A stretch of DNA of 64,000 nt from Ottelia alismoides (GCA_037367405.1 JAZKJV010010527.1:1-64000); one strand, 5' to 3'. Positions 45,669-56,576 are shown, numbered from the stretch's first letter. Made by a program: numbers and translations. The notes: a model not told the origin generated them from the sequence alone.

Positions 45669-45707
45669 GCGCATCTTGTTGCCCGTCTCCCAACAGTTTC
45701 TTTGTAA

Positions 45708-46339
45708 TATATCCTAATTTATAAACCTTATACTTTGAATCTAATTTATTGTAGTGAAGCTTAGCAATAGAAAGCTAAGATAGCATCCCAACAGCAACAA
45801 ATAGCCGAAAAAGAAAAATCTAAACAAATACAACAAGTTGCCTATCGAATTAACAATGAAAGTAGAGATGATTCTAACGTAATCAAAGAACAACCCCGAC
45901 CTAAATATGTGTCCAAGATAAACATAGTAATTTGTAGTTGATTCGACTGTGGATCCACATGATTTTCGTTTTCCTTGTTTGTCAGCACTAGTTTTTAAAC
46001 GTGAAAAGCATGCCCCGTCCAATGATTTGAGTTCATTATATTATTTTATACATAATAATACCGGATGCAAAAAGGGCAGATCATTAATTATAGAGTTTTA
46101 AGAAAACTTCGAATTTTGTTCATTATGGTTTGGTCAAGAATAACTTCGGCTCCTTGCCTTGTTCCTTGCGCACTAATGCTGTAGAGATATTGGACAAAAA
46201 AATTATTTATAGGAATCTTTAAACACATATTCATGTATATTTTCGTAACTACATTTTAATCTCATAATAATTTGTAATTACACGTAGAAAACGGTCAATT
46301 TCACTCATCTAACAATGTGCAGATTAGTCATAGTTCTTA
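45708..46339. other. Unassigned sequence
   Basis: I see no credible gene or repeat here. A 93-codon minus-strand frame at 45741-46022 has no recognisable motif. Confidence 0.4.
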
Positions 46340-46515
46340 GGACCTGTTCAAAACAATAACAAGGCAATGCAAGAACCTGTTTGGTTGCTGGGTTGGACTG
46401 GGTTGGGTTGGGTTGGGATACCCATGTGAATAGTAAACTGTGAGGAGGATTGGAAGGAGGGGTACACCAGTGTACCCCAACCCAACCCAGTCCAACCCAA
46501 CAACCAAACATGCCC
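46340..46515. mobile_element. Harbinger/Tourist-like MITE with G-tract arms
   Basis: About 176 bp with TTA on both sides (46337-46339 and 46516-46518), the 3-bp duplication of PIF/Harbinger elements. Its ends are GGACCTGTTC and the complement of GGGCATGTTT (7 of 10 match). Longer arms inside, about 46376-46417 and 46473-46512, pair as GTTTGGTTG...GGGTTGGACTGGGTTGGGTTGGG. Five GGG tracts at 46390-46417 could form a quadruplex. Not coding. Confidence 0.65.
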
Positions 46516-46518
46516 TTA

Positions 46519-46789
46519 GTATACACAGACCTGTCGACAGTGATTAACCATCACATGGCATGTCCTTGAGTTTATCTCACTTCAGCTCTTTTTCGTTAAA
46601 AAGATTATAGTTGAAGACAAAGATTAAGGAACAAGAAGGTCAACACAATGATGTATATGGAAAACCCTACAGAGAGAGAGAAAAATCACGGGACACACAC
46701 AGACTCCAATCTCACTCAGAAAAGCTTAGGGCATCTCTCTCAGAAAAACCACATTCTGTTTCTTGCTTCGTCTTATGACCAGGTCACCA
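46519..46789. other. Unassigned sequence before the copia element
   Basis: Contains a GAGAGAGAGA run (about 46670-46680) and no recognisable gene. It may be the 3' flank of the copia pol. Confidence 0.35.
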
Positions 46790-47093
46790 CACAAATAAAC
46801 AACATACTTTGATGTCGACCTCCTATCATCAACAGACCCAACTCAATCTGCATCAATGTAGCCTTCAATGCTCACATTATCTTGTTTTCTAAAAATATGC
46901 CTTTACTTGGGGGATTCTTAACGTAGCATAAAATCCTATTAACAACATTCTTATGAACTGTGGTGGGTGCATGCATGAATTGACTAACCATATTTACAAC
47001 ATAGGTAATGCCAGGTCTTAGGAAAGTAAGGTAAATTAACTTTCCAACAAGTTTTTGGTACATGCCTTTTAGTGGCTTCATTGAGAGGTTCAC
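46790..47093 (-). pseudogene. pol: copia RT end and RNase H
   Basis: Minus strand: YQKLVGKLIYLTFLRPGITY, then VSQFMHAPTTVHKNVVNRILCYVK. After a short shift comes the RNase H start YIDAD (about 46845-46862), then a TGA in place of the usual Trp, then VGSVDDRRSTSKY. These blocks are very characteristic of copia. The RNase H domain is otherwise truncated. Confidence 0.85.
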
Positions 47094-47310
47094 ATATGTT
47101 TTGTTGAGTTTATGAAATTAGCATTTATAGGAGTAGAGTCTGTCTTGCATCCTAACAGACCCAAGTCATGAAGTAAAATGAACGTATAGTTTCGTTGATT
47201 TAAACACATACCTTCAGGGGAGTTGACCATCTCAATGCCAAGGAAATACTTCAACTTACATAGATCCTTTAGTTCAAATTTATAGCAAGAACTTGTTTTA
47301 TACTGATTAT

Positions 47311-47800
47311 TTATGCATCATCAATACCAGTCAGAATCAGATCATCCACATATACCAAAAGGATGGATTTTTTTCTAGCCCTTGTTTTAATGAAGAGGGT
47401 ATGATCTCCTTTAGCCCGATGGTAACCATTAGAAACCATTACATTCCTGAGATGTTCAAACCAAGCTCTATGTAACTGCTTAAGACCATACAACACTCTC
47501 TTCAATATACAACACTTGGTTAGTTCCCCATGTCCAAGAGGCATCTTTATGTAAATTTCTCCTTTGTGATTGCCGTTTAAGAATGCATTCTTGACATCTA
47601 GTTGATAAATCTTTCATGAGAATAGTACAACCAGTCATATAATAACACAGATTATCCACATGTGCAAATGTCTCGAGATAGTCTATCACATACTTCTGGC
47701 TATACTCTCGTGCAACTAATCATGCTTTGAATCTGTCCACTTTCCCAGCAGAATTGTACATGGTCGTGAAGGTCCACTTCAAACCAACAAAATATGCACC
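47311..47800 (-). pseudogene. pol: copia reverse transcriptase fragment
   Basis: The frame 47544-47311 holds LKRVLYGLKQLHRAWFEHL and the catalytic box LLVYVDDLILTG with YVDD at 47341-47352. Upstream 47700-47545 a shifted frame carries the preceding RT block (LDVKNAFLNG type words in the 47560-47620 region). The catalytic Asp pair is present, though the gene is broken. Confidence 0.85.
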
Positions 47801-48299
47801 TTTTGGAATGTCTACAAACATCCCAAGTGTCATTTTTTCATAGCCGCCATCTCTTCATCCATTGCACATGCCCACCTTTGATCACATTTTACTTCAGCCA
47901 CATTCCTGGGAAGATCATGAAAGTCCATAAGAGTAATAAAGCTTTTATAACTTTTACTCCCTTGAAGTAGGAGGCAAAATCTTAAATAGGATAACGAATA
48001 GAAGACTTGATTGACTTGGTTGCCTTCAGCATAGCAATGGGATGATTACCATCAAGATTTCCATCGTCCTCATTCAAGTCATTAAGCATATCATTAGTGT
48101 CACAACTTGATTATCAGGGGAAGAAGAGACAGTTACAGAGTTTTCATAACTTGGATCATCTGGGGACTGATTGGGATGTTGGTTTGGTAGTAAATTTTTC
48201 TCACGATCCCTACTATCGTCTAAATCTCTCCTCCTCCATTCATGTCTTCAGGAAGCATGTCACTGTCATGGTTGTATGCATCAATATTTGGATCTGCAT

Positions 48300-48936
48300 G
48301 GTCATCTTGTGAATTCAGACACTCATCCAATAATAAGGACTAGCACTATTTTCCGTGGACACCCCCTGAGGAAGAGACGTGTCATAGTATGATTCACATT
48401 CATGAAATGTAACGTCTTTACTCACATATAATTTTCTTGATAATGGATAATAATATTTGTACCTTTTCTTGGTAGAAGAATAGTCAAGAAAAATGCATTT
48501 TATGGCTTTGGGCAACTTCCTTCTATCAGGACCAGAATTGTGAACAAAACAAACACAACCAAACACGCGGGGAGAAAGAGTAAAGGGAGATTTATCATGA
48601 TGTAAAATAGAGAAAGGGACCTTCTTTCTAATAGCAATAGAAGGCCGTCTCTTAATTATGTAAGTAGCAGTAAGCACGACCTCCCCCCAAAGATTCTTAG
48701 GGACATGGTTTTGAAACAGAAGGGCACGAGTGACTTCTGATAGAGATCAATTTTTTCAGCTACCGTTCTGATGAGGAGTATACCGACATGTAGTTCCATG
48801 TAATATCCCTTTTTCTCTTAGAAAGGTCTGAAGAGACACTTCTATATACTCCTTCGCATTGTCAATCTGTAAGATTTTCACTCTGGTATCATACTGATTT
48901 TCAACCATTATGACAAAGTCTCAATAATTTTAGGAA
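48300..48936 (-). pseudogene. pol: copia integrase and post-integrase linker
   Basis: From 48936 down: a core-like stretch with LQIDNAKEY and GILHGTTCRYTPHQNG (about 48760-48870), then a TAG. Next LTATYIIKRRPS (48677 on), PRVFGCVCFVH, and CIFLDYSSTKKRYKYYYP, RKLYVSKDVTFHE (about 48400-48510). These are the copia integrase core end and the segment before RT. The catalytic Asp of the DNAKEY block is kept, while the following Glu codon region has a stop. Confidence 0.82.
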
Positions 48937-51420
48937 CTTGATGAATCCACAATTCATCGCCTTTATTCTTTTATTTTAGCTTTATTTCCTTAGTCAAATA
49001 CCTGTAAATTTCCACCAATTTTATGAAATTAGCATTTTGCATGCATTTGTTAAATATGCATTTTTAACAGTTTCTATACTCAATAAAAGAATAAAGAATA
49101 AAATAAAAAGAAAAGAAAAATAAAAGATGAATTTATGAAATAAATGCAGACTGACCCGAATCCAAAGAGAAGGTCAAGACTTGACATGATCGATCAGGAA
49201 TAACGTAGGGAGAGATAGGGTCTCTACTTCAAAAATCCAAAAATAATTTGTAAATCTTTCCCTGTATATTTATACAAAACTTAAACTATTTTATTTATAT
49301 ATAAATTAACCTCAAATTAAATATTTTTCTAAATAAAAGTTGTAAATAAAAATATTTTGTAAATACTAAAAATAATTAAAAAATAAAATAATGTATATAT
49401 TACAAATAATTACACTCAGAAAAAGCCGTAAAACGATAATTGAAAGACCAATTCCCGCTCCATACGAACTCAAATTGAATCAAACTCACTTCCATTGTAC
49501 TCTAAATTAAATTATCTTTCAATGGCTATGTTTCATAATTTTTGGAGTTACGGTTGCAAAATCGATTTTCTGGAGGGGTTTGTGTAATTCTACCAGTTAT
49601 TTATTGTATATATTTATTCATACCTATTTTTTATACATAATGTACATAATTGTAAATATTCTCTTCATTTATAATAATAATAAAATTAAAAAAATTCATT
49701 TAAAAATAATTTCCTTATTTGTACATGTGTATATTGTACTATATGTATATAATACGTGTTTACAACTAATTTCTTTATATAAAAGATAACTAAAAAAATT
49801 AATATCTAATATTAATTAATTAAATCAATATAATTACGAATTTCTTTTATTATTTATTAATTTATTTGTTTTGAAAACCTACATATATATATAAGATTTG
49901 ATTTTTTATCTTAAATAGCCATCATTAAGGTGGCTAATTAAATTTTGTAAATTAATTATTTTAATTATTTTATTTAATTCCGAATTTCGTTTTTAATTAA
50001 TTAATTAATTAATTAACCACTAATTACATTCTTTTTTGTACATACTTTCCTTTTTGAATTTTCTTCTTCTTTTTATTGAGCTCCTCCTCCTCTTTCACAA
50101 TTTGATCAATCTTTGGTGGAGAGGAGCTCGATCTCCAAGAACTTCTTGTCGCAGAAGGATGCCCAGCCTCTGAGTCATTCGATGATAGCGAGTCGGTCCT
50201 CGTCGAGACCATCACGGCGTATCCAATCCCAAGGTGAGATCCCTTTTATTTTCCGTTGTTCTTCTAGATTAATTTTAGATTTAAATTCACAGTCATTTAG
50301 TTGTATAATTTCTAATCGTAGTTGACATAATTTCCGACCTCATATTTGATTTCCGATTTGACACCGATTTTCCATCTCATTTTCTTGATCTAATTGCTTC
50401 ACATTCTACCTCACATAACCACACACCCTCCGGCCACACACGGTCGTCAGAGATTCGGATCTACCTCACTTCGCCAGATCCGCACTCATACACGCATCGT
50501 ATTTGTTTATAAATAATAAAAAAAACTGCAGTTGTTTTTATCTCTAACATTTTTTGTTGTAGAAATAATTTAAAAAATTAAAAAAAATAAAATTTTCAAT
50601 ATTTATTTTGCAGAAAAATTCAAAACATTTATAAAAACATAATTTTTTTTTATTTTTACATATATCTCCTGCAGGTTTACAAAAAAATAAAAAAATTGGG
50701 TGCTAGGCCCCAACTACGCCAGCCCATCCCACGCGGCTCGCCACCACCGCTAGGCCGCTCCAGCTCCCCCTCCGGCCATCTCCGTCGCCAGGGCCTCCTG
50801 CCTATGGTCGTGCGAGTCCACTGCCTGGAAGCCTGCTATCCACCTACGGCCAGCGGCCCCGCCGATCCTCCTGCCACCATCAGCCCTGCGGCGCTCCCTT
50901 CGCCTCCAACCGCAACCCGCCCGTGACCACTGTACGGGACCTCCGCTAGGGTTGCCACCTCCGCCGCCTACGGCTCCCGAGCCTCTGACCGCATTAGCCG
51001 CGCCGCCCTACCCTTGGAGACCATAGCCACCCTCCGTCGTGTGAGTCCACCTCATGGAAGCCCCATCGGTCGCCGCTCACCCAGTCGACCGGCCCTCGGC
51101 CACCGCTCACACGGCGACACCTCCACCGCAGTTCCAGATCCCCTCCTGCGTGGGCTGCTCCTTCTCGTCACCTTCAGCCCTCGGTGTGTTCGCGAAGCCC
51201 GTCAGCCCCGCCAAGGCCCAGCACCGTCTGTGCGTCCCCTCCTCCCGCCGGTCGCGCGCTCCCTTCGCCTCAAGCCGCGCAGCCCGCCTGCAACCTGTTG
51301 GACATGCGAGCCCACGGCGAGCCATTATGCAATAAATGTTATTGCGAATATCATTCCCTAATCTGAAATAACGAATAACTAATTTGCATAATAGGTCCCT
51401 CTGTACAATTAGGGTTATGT
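48937..51420 (+). repeat. Athila-like LTR 5' portion (type B relative)
   Basis: It starts TTGATGAATCCACAATTCATCGCC, the LTR-start word of 23380 and 32890. It continues through 49307 into the tandem unit with no break in similarity: the run to CTACGGTTTGAAAG/TTACGGTTGCAAAA at about 49555 matches 23780-23990. The GC-rich part is 50690-51340. It stops near 51420 where unrelated sequence begins. Small ORFs in the GC-rich part are not credible genes. Confidence 0.65.
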
Positions 51421-51767
51421 ACCATGGCCATCTTGATGATCACATAGCTGTTGACTCATTAAATGAATCATAGAGACTGGTGTTTGGATGAATATCTAAT
51501 GGGTTAGATAGAGGACTCATCAAGCACCGTCAAATGATTATTAAGAGATGATCTTCAGCCTGAGTAGGAGATGGCAATCCTTTCTCACATAGGCTGATAT
51601 CTGACCGACCTCTTGATGCAGGTCCTCTGCATGGGAATAGTGATTCGCAGGTGTCAGATTAGTTAGGTCAAAGGGTTGACTTAACAAGATCGAGATAACC
51701 TAAGTCCTATGTTGAATGTTGTCACAGCATAGGCTCATATGCTCTGACCGGAGACAGATGTGTTACT

Positions 51768-52589
51768 AGGGGTGTAAGAAAATTCTCAAGTTCAATATTC
51801 GCTCAAGTTCGGCTCGCTAAAAGTTCGATTCAGATTCGGTTCGGAAATAAACGAACCAAACTTGAACACAAGTTGAGGCTCGATTAAATAAACGAACCGA
51901 ACCTAAAAATCATAGGTTCGCTCAGGTTCGATTTGTTAAAATCTCGATAAACATACACATATACATATTTACAAATCCTTATCCGTAGAAGTGGACTTAT
52001 TTTGAGATGAGTGGTTTTTATCCCATGGTATGTGAATTTGTCTAGAGATAACTAGATATTTACGGGATAACTAGATTTTATCTCGGTATAAACTATCCAA
52101 AATAAATAGTCACATCATGTTTACAACATGTATCATCTATGGTCTGGTAATTTCCCATCTTTATCTTCAAATCAACATAACAAGTACAAACATTACTTGT
52201 CGAATATCTCCGCATTATTCTTATTCCTTATGTCCATCTGAATAGATATAAAATATATTATAATTATATTTTTTTCAAAGAGACGAATCCTTATTAATCT
52301 ATTTCTTTCAAAAGATGAAGATGAGTTAGTTAAAGAAAAAACTAAATGAATATTTATTCTAACTATAAATACATATATATATTTCCATTTCTCTTCTTTT
52401 CACTCCCTCTTATTAGAAAATTCTTAAGCTCGATATTCGCTTAGGTTCGATTCGCTTAAAAAGAGGTTCGATTCGGATTCGGTTTGAAAATAAACGAACC
52501 GAACCTGAACACAAGTTTAGGCTCGATTAAATAAACGAACCGAACCTAAAAAACATAGGTTCGCTCAGGTTCGGTCCGTTTACACCCCT
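51768..52589. mobile_element. Inverted-ended MITE with 10-bp target duplication (copy 1)
   Basis: 822 bp with ends AGGGGTGTAA and TTACACCCCT. ATGTGTTACT stands at both sides (51758-51767 and 52590-52599), a length that fits Mutator-type elements. Inside, two direct (not inverted) copies of a 160-bp block with AAACGAACCGAACC words lie at about 51778-51940 and 52420-52575. The centre between them is AT-rich. Confidence 0.8.
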
Positions 52590-53390
52590 ATGTGTTACTA
52601 TATGTCTGAGTGTGTACATTTGGCAGACCAGTAGGTTGACGACCTAACCAAGGTCTATACACCGGCGAGCTGGTGTGCATGTAAGGGCATATGAGTAATA
52701 CGATCTCTCAAAAGGGATCATACAGGTTCACTTATGAACCGGAAGACATGAGCTCACTCATGAGGTATTGGGACCGATCAAGATCCATGCATGGTCGTCG
52801 TGCTTTGGAAGCATGACAAGAATTTGAAGGTATGATATATGCTTTGGGAAAGCATATGATCGATACCAAATCCCAATGACCAAGATTGAGAAACTTGATG
52901 ATCAAACCCTGAAGAAGATAGTGTAAAATTGATCTTCATCTTCAGGTTGATCATTGGTCTTCCATTATGCAGGATGTGCATGAATTTGGAATACCTGAGG
53001 GTGATGTGATCATAAACGATTGTATAACCATAACGATTGTATAACCATCACACTTCCAGTCCGAGGGAGTGATGAAACAAGTCTGGATTTTAGTGACTCC
53101 TCTCAGTAGAGAAGTAACTTGATCTTAGTCCAAGTGTTGGACATTGATCTGGATGTGATTCATATACAATGAGAAGATTAAGTATACAGACTTGATTTAG
53201 TCAAGCATCTGTGGGAGGTCCGTTAGATCTGGATTTGAGATGAGATCTCAACATCCAAGTCACTATACATGGAACAATACAATCGCCCTGTCCTTATCTC
53301 CAAGTATCTGCGGAGAAAACACATTATTCTTGAAGGAGTTCAAGAATAATTCCTATGATGAATTTAGTATCCAAGCAAGAAGATCTTGAT

Positions 53391-53560
53391 GATTAAATGA
53401 GATTTAATTATCAAGTATAATATGAATGAGTTTCATATTGTGAGAATGATTGTCCAAGATAATTAAATGAGATTTAATTATCAAGTATAATATGAATAAG
53501 ATTCATATTGTGAGAATGATGGTCCAAGATAATTAAATGGGATTTATTTATCAAGGATAA
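53391..53560. repeat. Minisatellite, 70-bp unit (copy 1)
   Basis: About two and a half copies of a 70-bp unit with the core AATGAGATTTAATTATCAAGTATAATATGAA, starting at about 53396, 53466 and 53536. Units differ at a few bases. A second set lies in copy 2, about 7273 bp on. Confidence 0.85.
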
Positions 53561-53832
53561 GCAGATCGTGGATAGTGCTATCTAGAATATATGCGTATAT
53601 TGTAAATGTGATATATAATATATCAGAGAGAGAGAAATATTGTAAATAGCATTTGTTAATTATAAATGTGGATTGGATGCACATTAATTAATTAATTGGA
53701 AATGTAATTTACAAATTAGTTTTGGATGTGAATATGATTCACATATTTTTCAATGGCATGATTGAAATATTCACAAATTAATTTGGAATTAATTTGGTGA
53801 ATATTATTGCAATAATAGTTGTTGCAATTTAA

Positions 53833-53960
53833 TAAGAAATAATAAGACAAAAATACCACCCAATAAGAGGTGGCGTCACCTATGACTTAGTCATAGGTGA
53901 CGCCCCCTAAAATTTAGGGTGGTTTGTTGTCTCTCTTATTTGTTATCATATTATTTCTTA
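53833..53960. mobile_element. Foldback MITE-like hairpin (copy 1)
   Basis: TAAGAAATAATA at the left and TATTATTTCTTA at the right form inverted ends about 128 bp apart. At the centre GGCGTCACCTATGAC (53872-53886) and GTCATAGGTGACGCC (53890-53904) are perfect 15-bp arms with a TTA loop. The wider arms (ACCACCC...GGGTGGT) also pair. No coding capacity. It sits upstream of the LTR promoter. Confidence 0.8.
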
Positions 53961-54062
53961 ATAAATTAATTTATGTTAATTAAATTGTGTTGATAATAAT
54001 TCAATACATATTTAATTTAATATAAATTAATGATGTTAGTTTTTAACCAACAACAATCATAG

Positions 54063-54148
54063 CCGTTGGATGACTCTTGGATTGCAATGGCCGTTGGATC
54101 CATAAGAGCCATGGATTGAGATCCGTTGGATCCCAAACTAATATATAA
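54063..54148 (+). promoter_or_regulatory. LTR promoter: three CCGTTGGAT words and a TATA box (copy 1)
   Basis: CCGTTGGAT occurs at 54063-54071, 54091-54099 and 54123-54131. TATATAA follows at 54142-54148. A pyrimidine-rich leader (CTCTCTCTCTCC, 54200-54245) comes after. The layout is that of an LTR promoter. The start site is not shown by the sequence. Confidence 0.65.
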
Positions 54149-54714
54149 GGAGGGTAGCTCTAGCCCTTGAAGGGTATATCCAGTAGACGCCTACTCTACT
54201 TCTCTCTCTCCCTCTCATTCTCGTCCTCTCTCTCTCTCCCTCTCTACAAGGTGGCTGACCACCTTTGTCGAGAAAGAGAGAAGTTCTCGCATTCGCCATC
54301 GACTATTCGAGGATCTCCTTCTTCATTGGGGCTGCTTGCTCTAGAGGAAGACAATGGATTTCGTTGGACGAAATCAGGAGATTCGAGGCTTGGATCTTCG
54401 TCGAGGATTGCGGAAGTCACGCGTCTCATCATCGCGCCCGCAAGTGCTGTCTCCGTGGATCAGACTTGAGACAGGAGGATCTCTTGCTTTAGAGATCTCG
54501 TGATCGCAACCACGCTTCGAGAGGTATTCTTAATACTTTGTGGTTTGATGAAACGATCCAAGTATTGTTCTTGTGATCATGTGGTTTCATCATGTGATTT
54601 AAAATTTTTAAATTCAGATGCACCTTGCGACTAGTGCCACTAGTCGCCCCGATGGTATTAGATGCGATCGTCACGCTTCCATGATACGCTTGAGGATTCA
54701 CAATATCCTTCAAG

Positions 54715-54727
54715 TGGTATCAGAGCC
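54715..54727 (+). promoter_or_regulatory. Primer-binding site, initiator-Met-tRNA type (copy 1)
   Basis: TGGTATCAGAGCC lies two bases after ATATCCTTCA. This is the standard plant primer site complementary to the 3' end of tRNA-iMet. It sets the direction of the LTR as plus. The second copy is at 61988-62000. Confidence 0.88.
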
Positions 54728-56576
54728 TTAGGTCGGAAAAGGTTTTGGATATAATCCATGAACCAAGGACGACTTGGGTTTGAAAGGGTCGCAAAAGTTT
54801 TATCGCATTTAAATTTTCGCACCTCTGTCTAATTGGATTTTTTTGGCACTGTTTAAATTATTTAAACATGAAATATTCAATTGAATTTTGTTCCTCATTA
54901 AATAAGAAAACCATAGGATCTGAGTTTACTAAATTTGGATTTAATTTGCTCAATATATGGCCTTTTGAATTAGCATGTATTCATTGTTGCGGGAACAGCA
55001 AAACTGAACGTGATTAATTTGTTAATTACGGTTTTGACATGCCTCGAAATGCATGAATTATCACTTGCGTTCTGTTCTAAATCAAGTTAGCAATATTAGG
55101 AAATTGATTTTGCGAATTTTGGATTTAAATTGATCAAGATAAGTTAATTTTAGTGATTAGGGGTCACTGCTGGAAATTGACAAAACTTGATCATGAACGT
55201 TGTGATAGTCATTCAAACATGTTGATGAAAATTAATTGTTAATTTTCTGAAATTGGTTATTGATAAATATTTGTGAAATGTTTAAAGATGATAATCAATT
55301 CCTTGAATGCCATCCCTCTAACTATAATGATAAGATAGTGATTTTGATCATTTGTTAATCTGAAATCATCAACAAACATTGTTTGCATACAAAACCCTAG
55401 GTCATCCTACAATAGTAGTAGGACTACTTTTACATGCAAACCCTCCTGCTTGAATAGGATTGGGGATTTGTTTAGCAAATCTCCTTATAATATAATCAAA
55501 ATTGTTTTGATGTATATTATATGGTATAATTTCGGTTGAAAGACCGATGAGCATCTCAAAGTACATGATGATCTATCTGGTATTATCCTATCCTGAGGTG
55601 GATATGGTATCTAGTCGGAGAGCATTGGGGTAGCGGGTTGCAACATATGTGGTCCGTCCCACTCTTGCCGGTACTGGCCATGACAGCGGGTAGGGACTTG
55701 ATAATGCTGGAGAAATCAAAGTGTATTTTTCTAATTATTAAAATTCGAAATAATACGTACTTTAAGATTATACCTACTATTCAAGTAAAAATTCAAAGTT
55801 TGTTGATTGATAATATGATTGATGGTTAATTTAACGTGATTAAATTAATTATATCCTATTAAAAACACTCTATTATGAATAGATGCGTATTTCCCTTGGA
55901 AGAATTAATTATGTGAATATGATTCATGATAATTAATTATAATTTGAATATGAGGTGGAGGATCACATAAGTGACATCCATGGTCTCTCGTCAAGGCAAA
56001 GAATTTCGTCATCAAAAGTTGTATATAGGAGACGTCTGTCCGAAGAAACAGATCCTATATACAATTATTTGGATCGGGTTCTTTGCTTCTCGAAAGAGTA
56101 AGGCCGTATATGTAGTGACCCCAATATCGGGTCCTCATATTATTGGGGCAATATTGGATTGCGTATAGTGAGTATTAAGCCTGTTGACGGTTGGTTCAAC
56201 TAATAACGGGTCAACATCACCTTAGGGGTGGTGGGCCTGGGTATTAAAGACCGAATTGGGAAATGCAAGTTGGACTTGCAAGGCGGAATGTGTTCCCGCT
56301 TCTTTTTATCGGAATCGCAGGTTCTCATATTACTGGGATGTGACAAAGATAGGAAAGGAGATCCCAGATCTTGCTAGAGATATAATGGTAAGAATATCTC
56401 TTACATTGAAAGTGATTAAGGGAATGAACTTTCATTGTTGACAAGGCAAGATAACTTTGATATAAAAATTCCTAAATTAAAGTAAAAATATGTATATATA
56501 TAATATATATACCCTTATGCAAATTTCTTATTTCAGATAATCCTTCATTAAACCCACTCAATGTTATACTCAATAA
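54728..56576 (+). other. Non-coding internal region after primer site (copy 1)
   Basis: About 1.85 kb with no credible ORF, so no gag or pol. It has structured segments: 56019-56030 (TTGTATATAGGA) with 56053-56064 (TCCTATATACAA) gives 12 paired bases, and CCCCAATA (56119-56126) with TATTGGGG (56141-56148). If transcribed, it would be a dependent retroelement RNA. Confidence 0.6.

Larger units (their letters stand above)
41840..45707 (+). pseudogene. Single-ORF reverse transcriptase with restriction-like endonuclease tail
   Basis: A broken coding region whose pieces keep one order. N-terminal part 41983-42270. RT start 42240-42878 with SFPKGTSCGRDGLKA and NGIRPIAVGTIRRRLVSK, then DFQFGVGVSGGAEA. 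Then VQQGDPLGPLLF (about 42997-43032) and the catalytic YLDD (43101-43112) in different phases, then LLGGAVSMDKGF (43283 on). The C-terminal frame 43749-44513 has CPVC (44058-44069), AVHC (44103-44114) and RPAD followed 14 residues later by Asp (44256-44312). A zinc knuckle before PD-x(12-14)-D is the layout of early-branching REL-type non-LTR elements (R2, R4, Utopia). Stops lie at 44511-44513 and 44562-44564. The hAT insert at 44598-45660 cuts it, and the frame ends at 45705-45707. Confidence 0.75.
46790..48936 (-). mobile_element. Degenerate Ty1/copia retrotransposon (pol only)
   Basis: A minus-strand run of copia pol pieces in the order integrase, linker, reverse transcriptase, RNase H. 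No LTR or primer site of its own is recognised. At 48936 it stops against TTGATGAATCC, the start of an Athila-like LTR, so the integrase N-terminus and gag were lost or lie elsewhere. Several stops and shifts make it inactive. Confidence 0.82.
52600..54712 (+). repeat. LTR 3' part of a non-coding element (copy 1)
   Basis: It ends ATATCCTTCA just before the primer site. It includes the minisatellite, hairpin element and promoter. The 5' limit of this LTR is not clear: it may start anywhere from about 51360 on, with the MITE (51768-52589) inserted in it. I see no matching complete second LTR within the unit other than its tandem copy. Confidence 0.55.
49307..56576 (+). repeat. 7.27-kb tandem direct duplication, copy 1
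   Basis: It is repeated at 56577-63849 with an offset of 7270-7273 bp. TAACC stands at the left edge (49307-49311), at the middle joint (56577-56581) and at the right end (63850-63854). The unit holds an LTR remnant, a MITE-like element, a minisatellite, a hairpin element, an LTR end with TATA box and a primer site, and a non-coding tail. I noticed fewer than about a dozen substitutions between copies by eye. Confidence 0.93.

Noticed and set aside
50696..51361. Proline/arginine-rich frames in the GC-rich LTR part, repeated at 57967-58632
   Set aside because: Low-complexity translation without a domain. They are identical in both tandem copies only because the duplication is recent.
54167..54469. 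100-codon frame after the TATA box that could start at the first ATG of the transcript
   Set aside because: The frame is Ser/Leu-rich because of the CT-repeat leader and lies entirely inside the LTR before the primer site. I cannot support it as a gene.
48937..54712. Treating 48937-54712 as one 5.8-kb LTR like the hybrid at 23380-29170
   Set aside because: The start matches the Athila LTR and the end lies before an initiator-Met primer site, which is not the Athila site. The second tandem copy lacks the first 370 bp. Two different elements explain it better.
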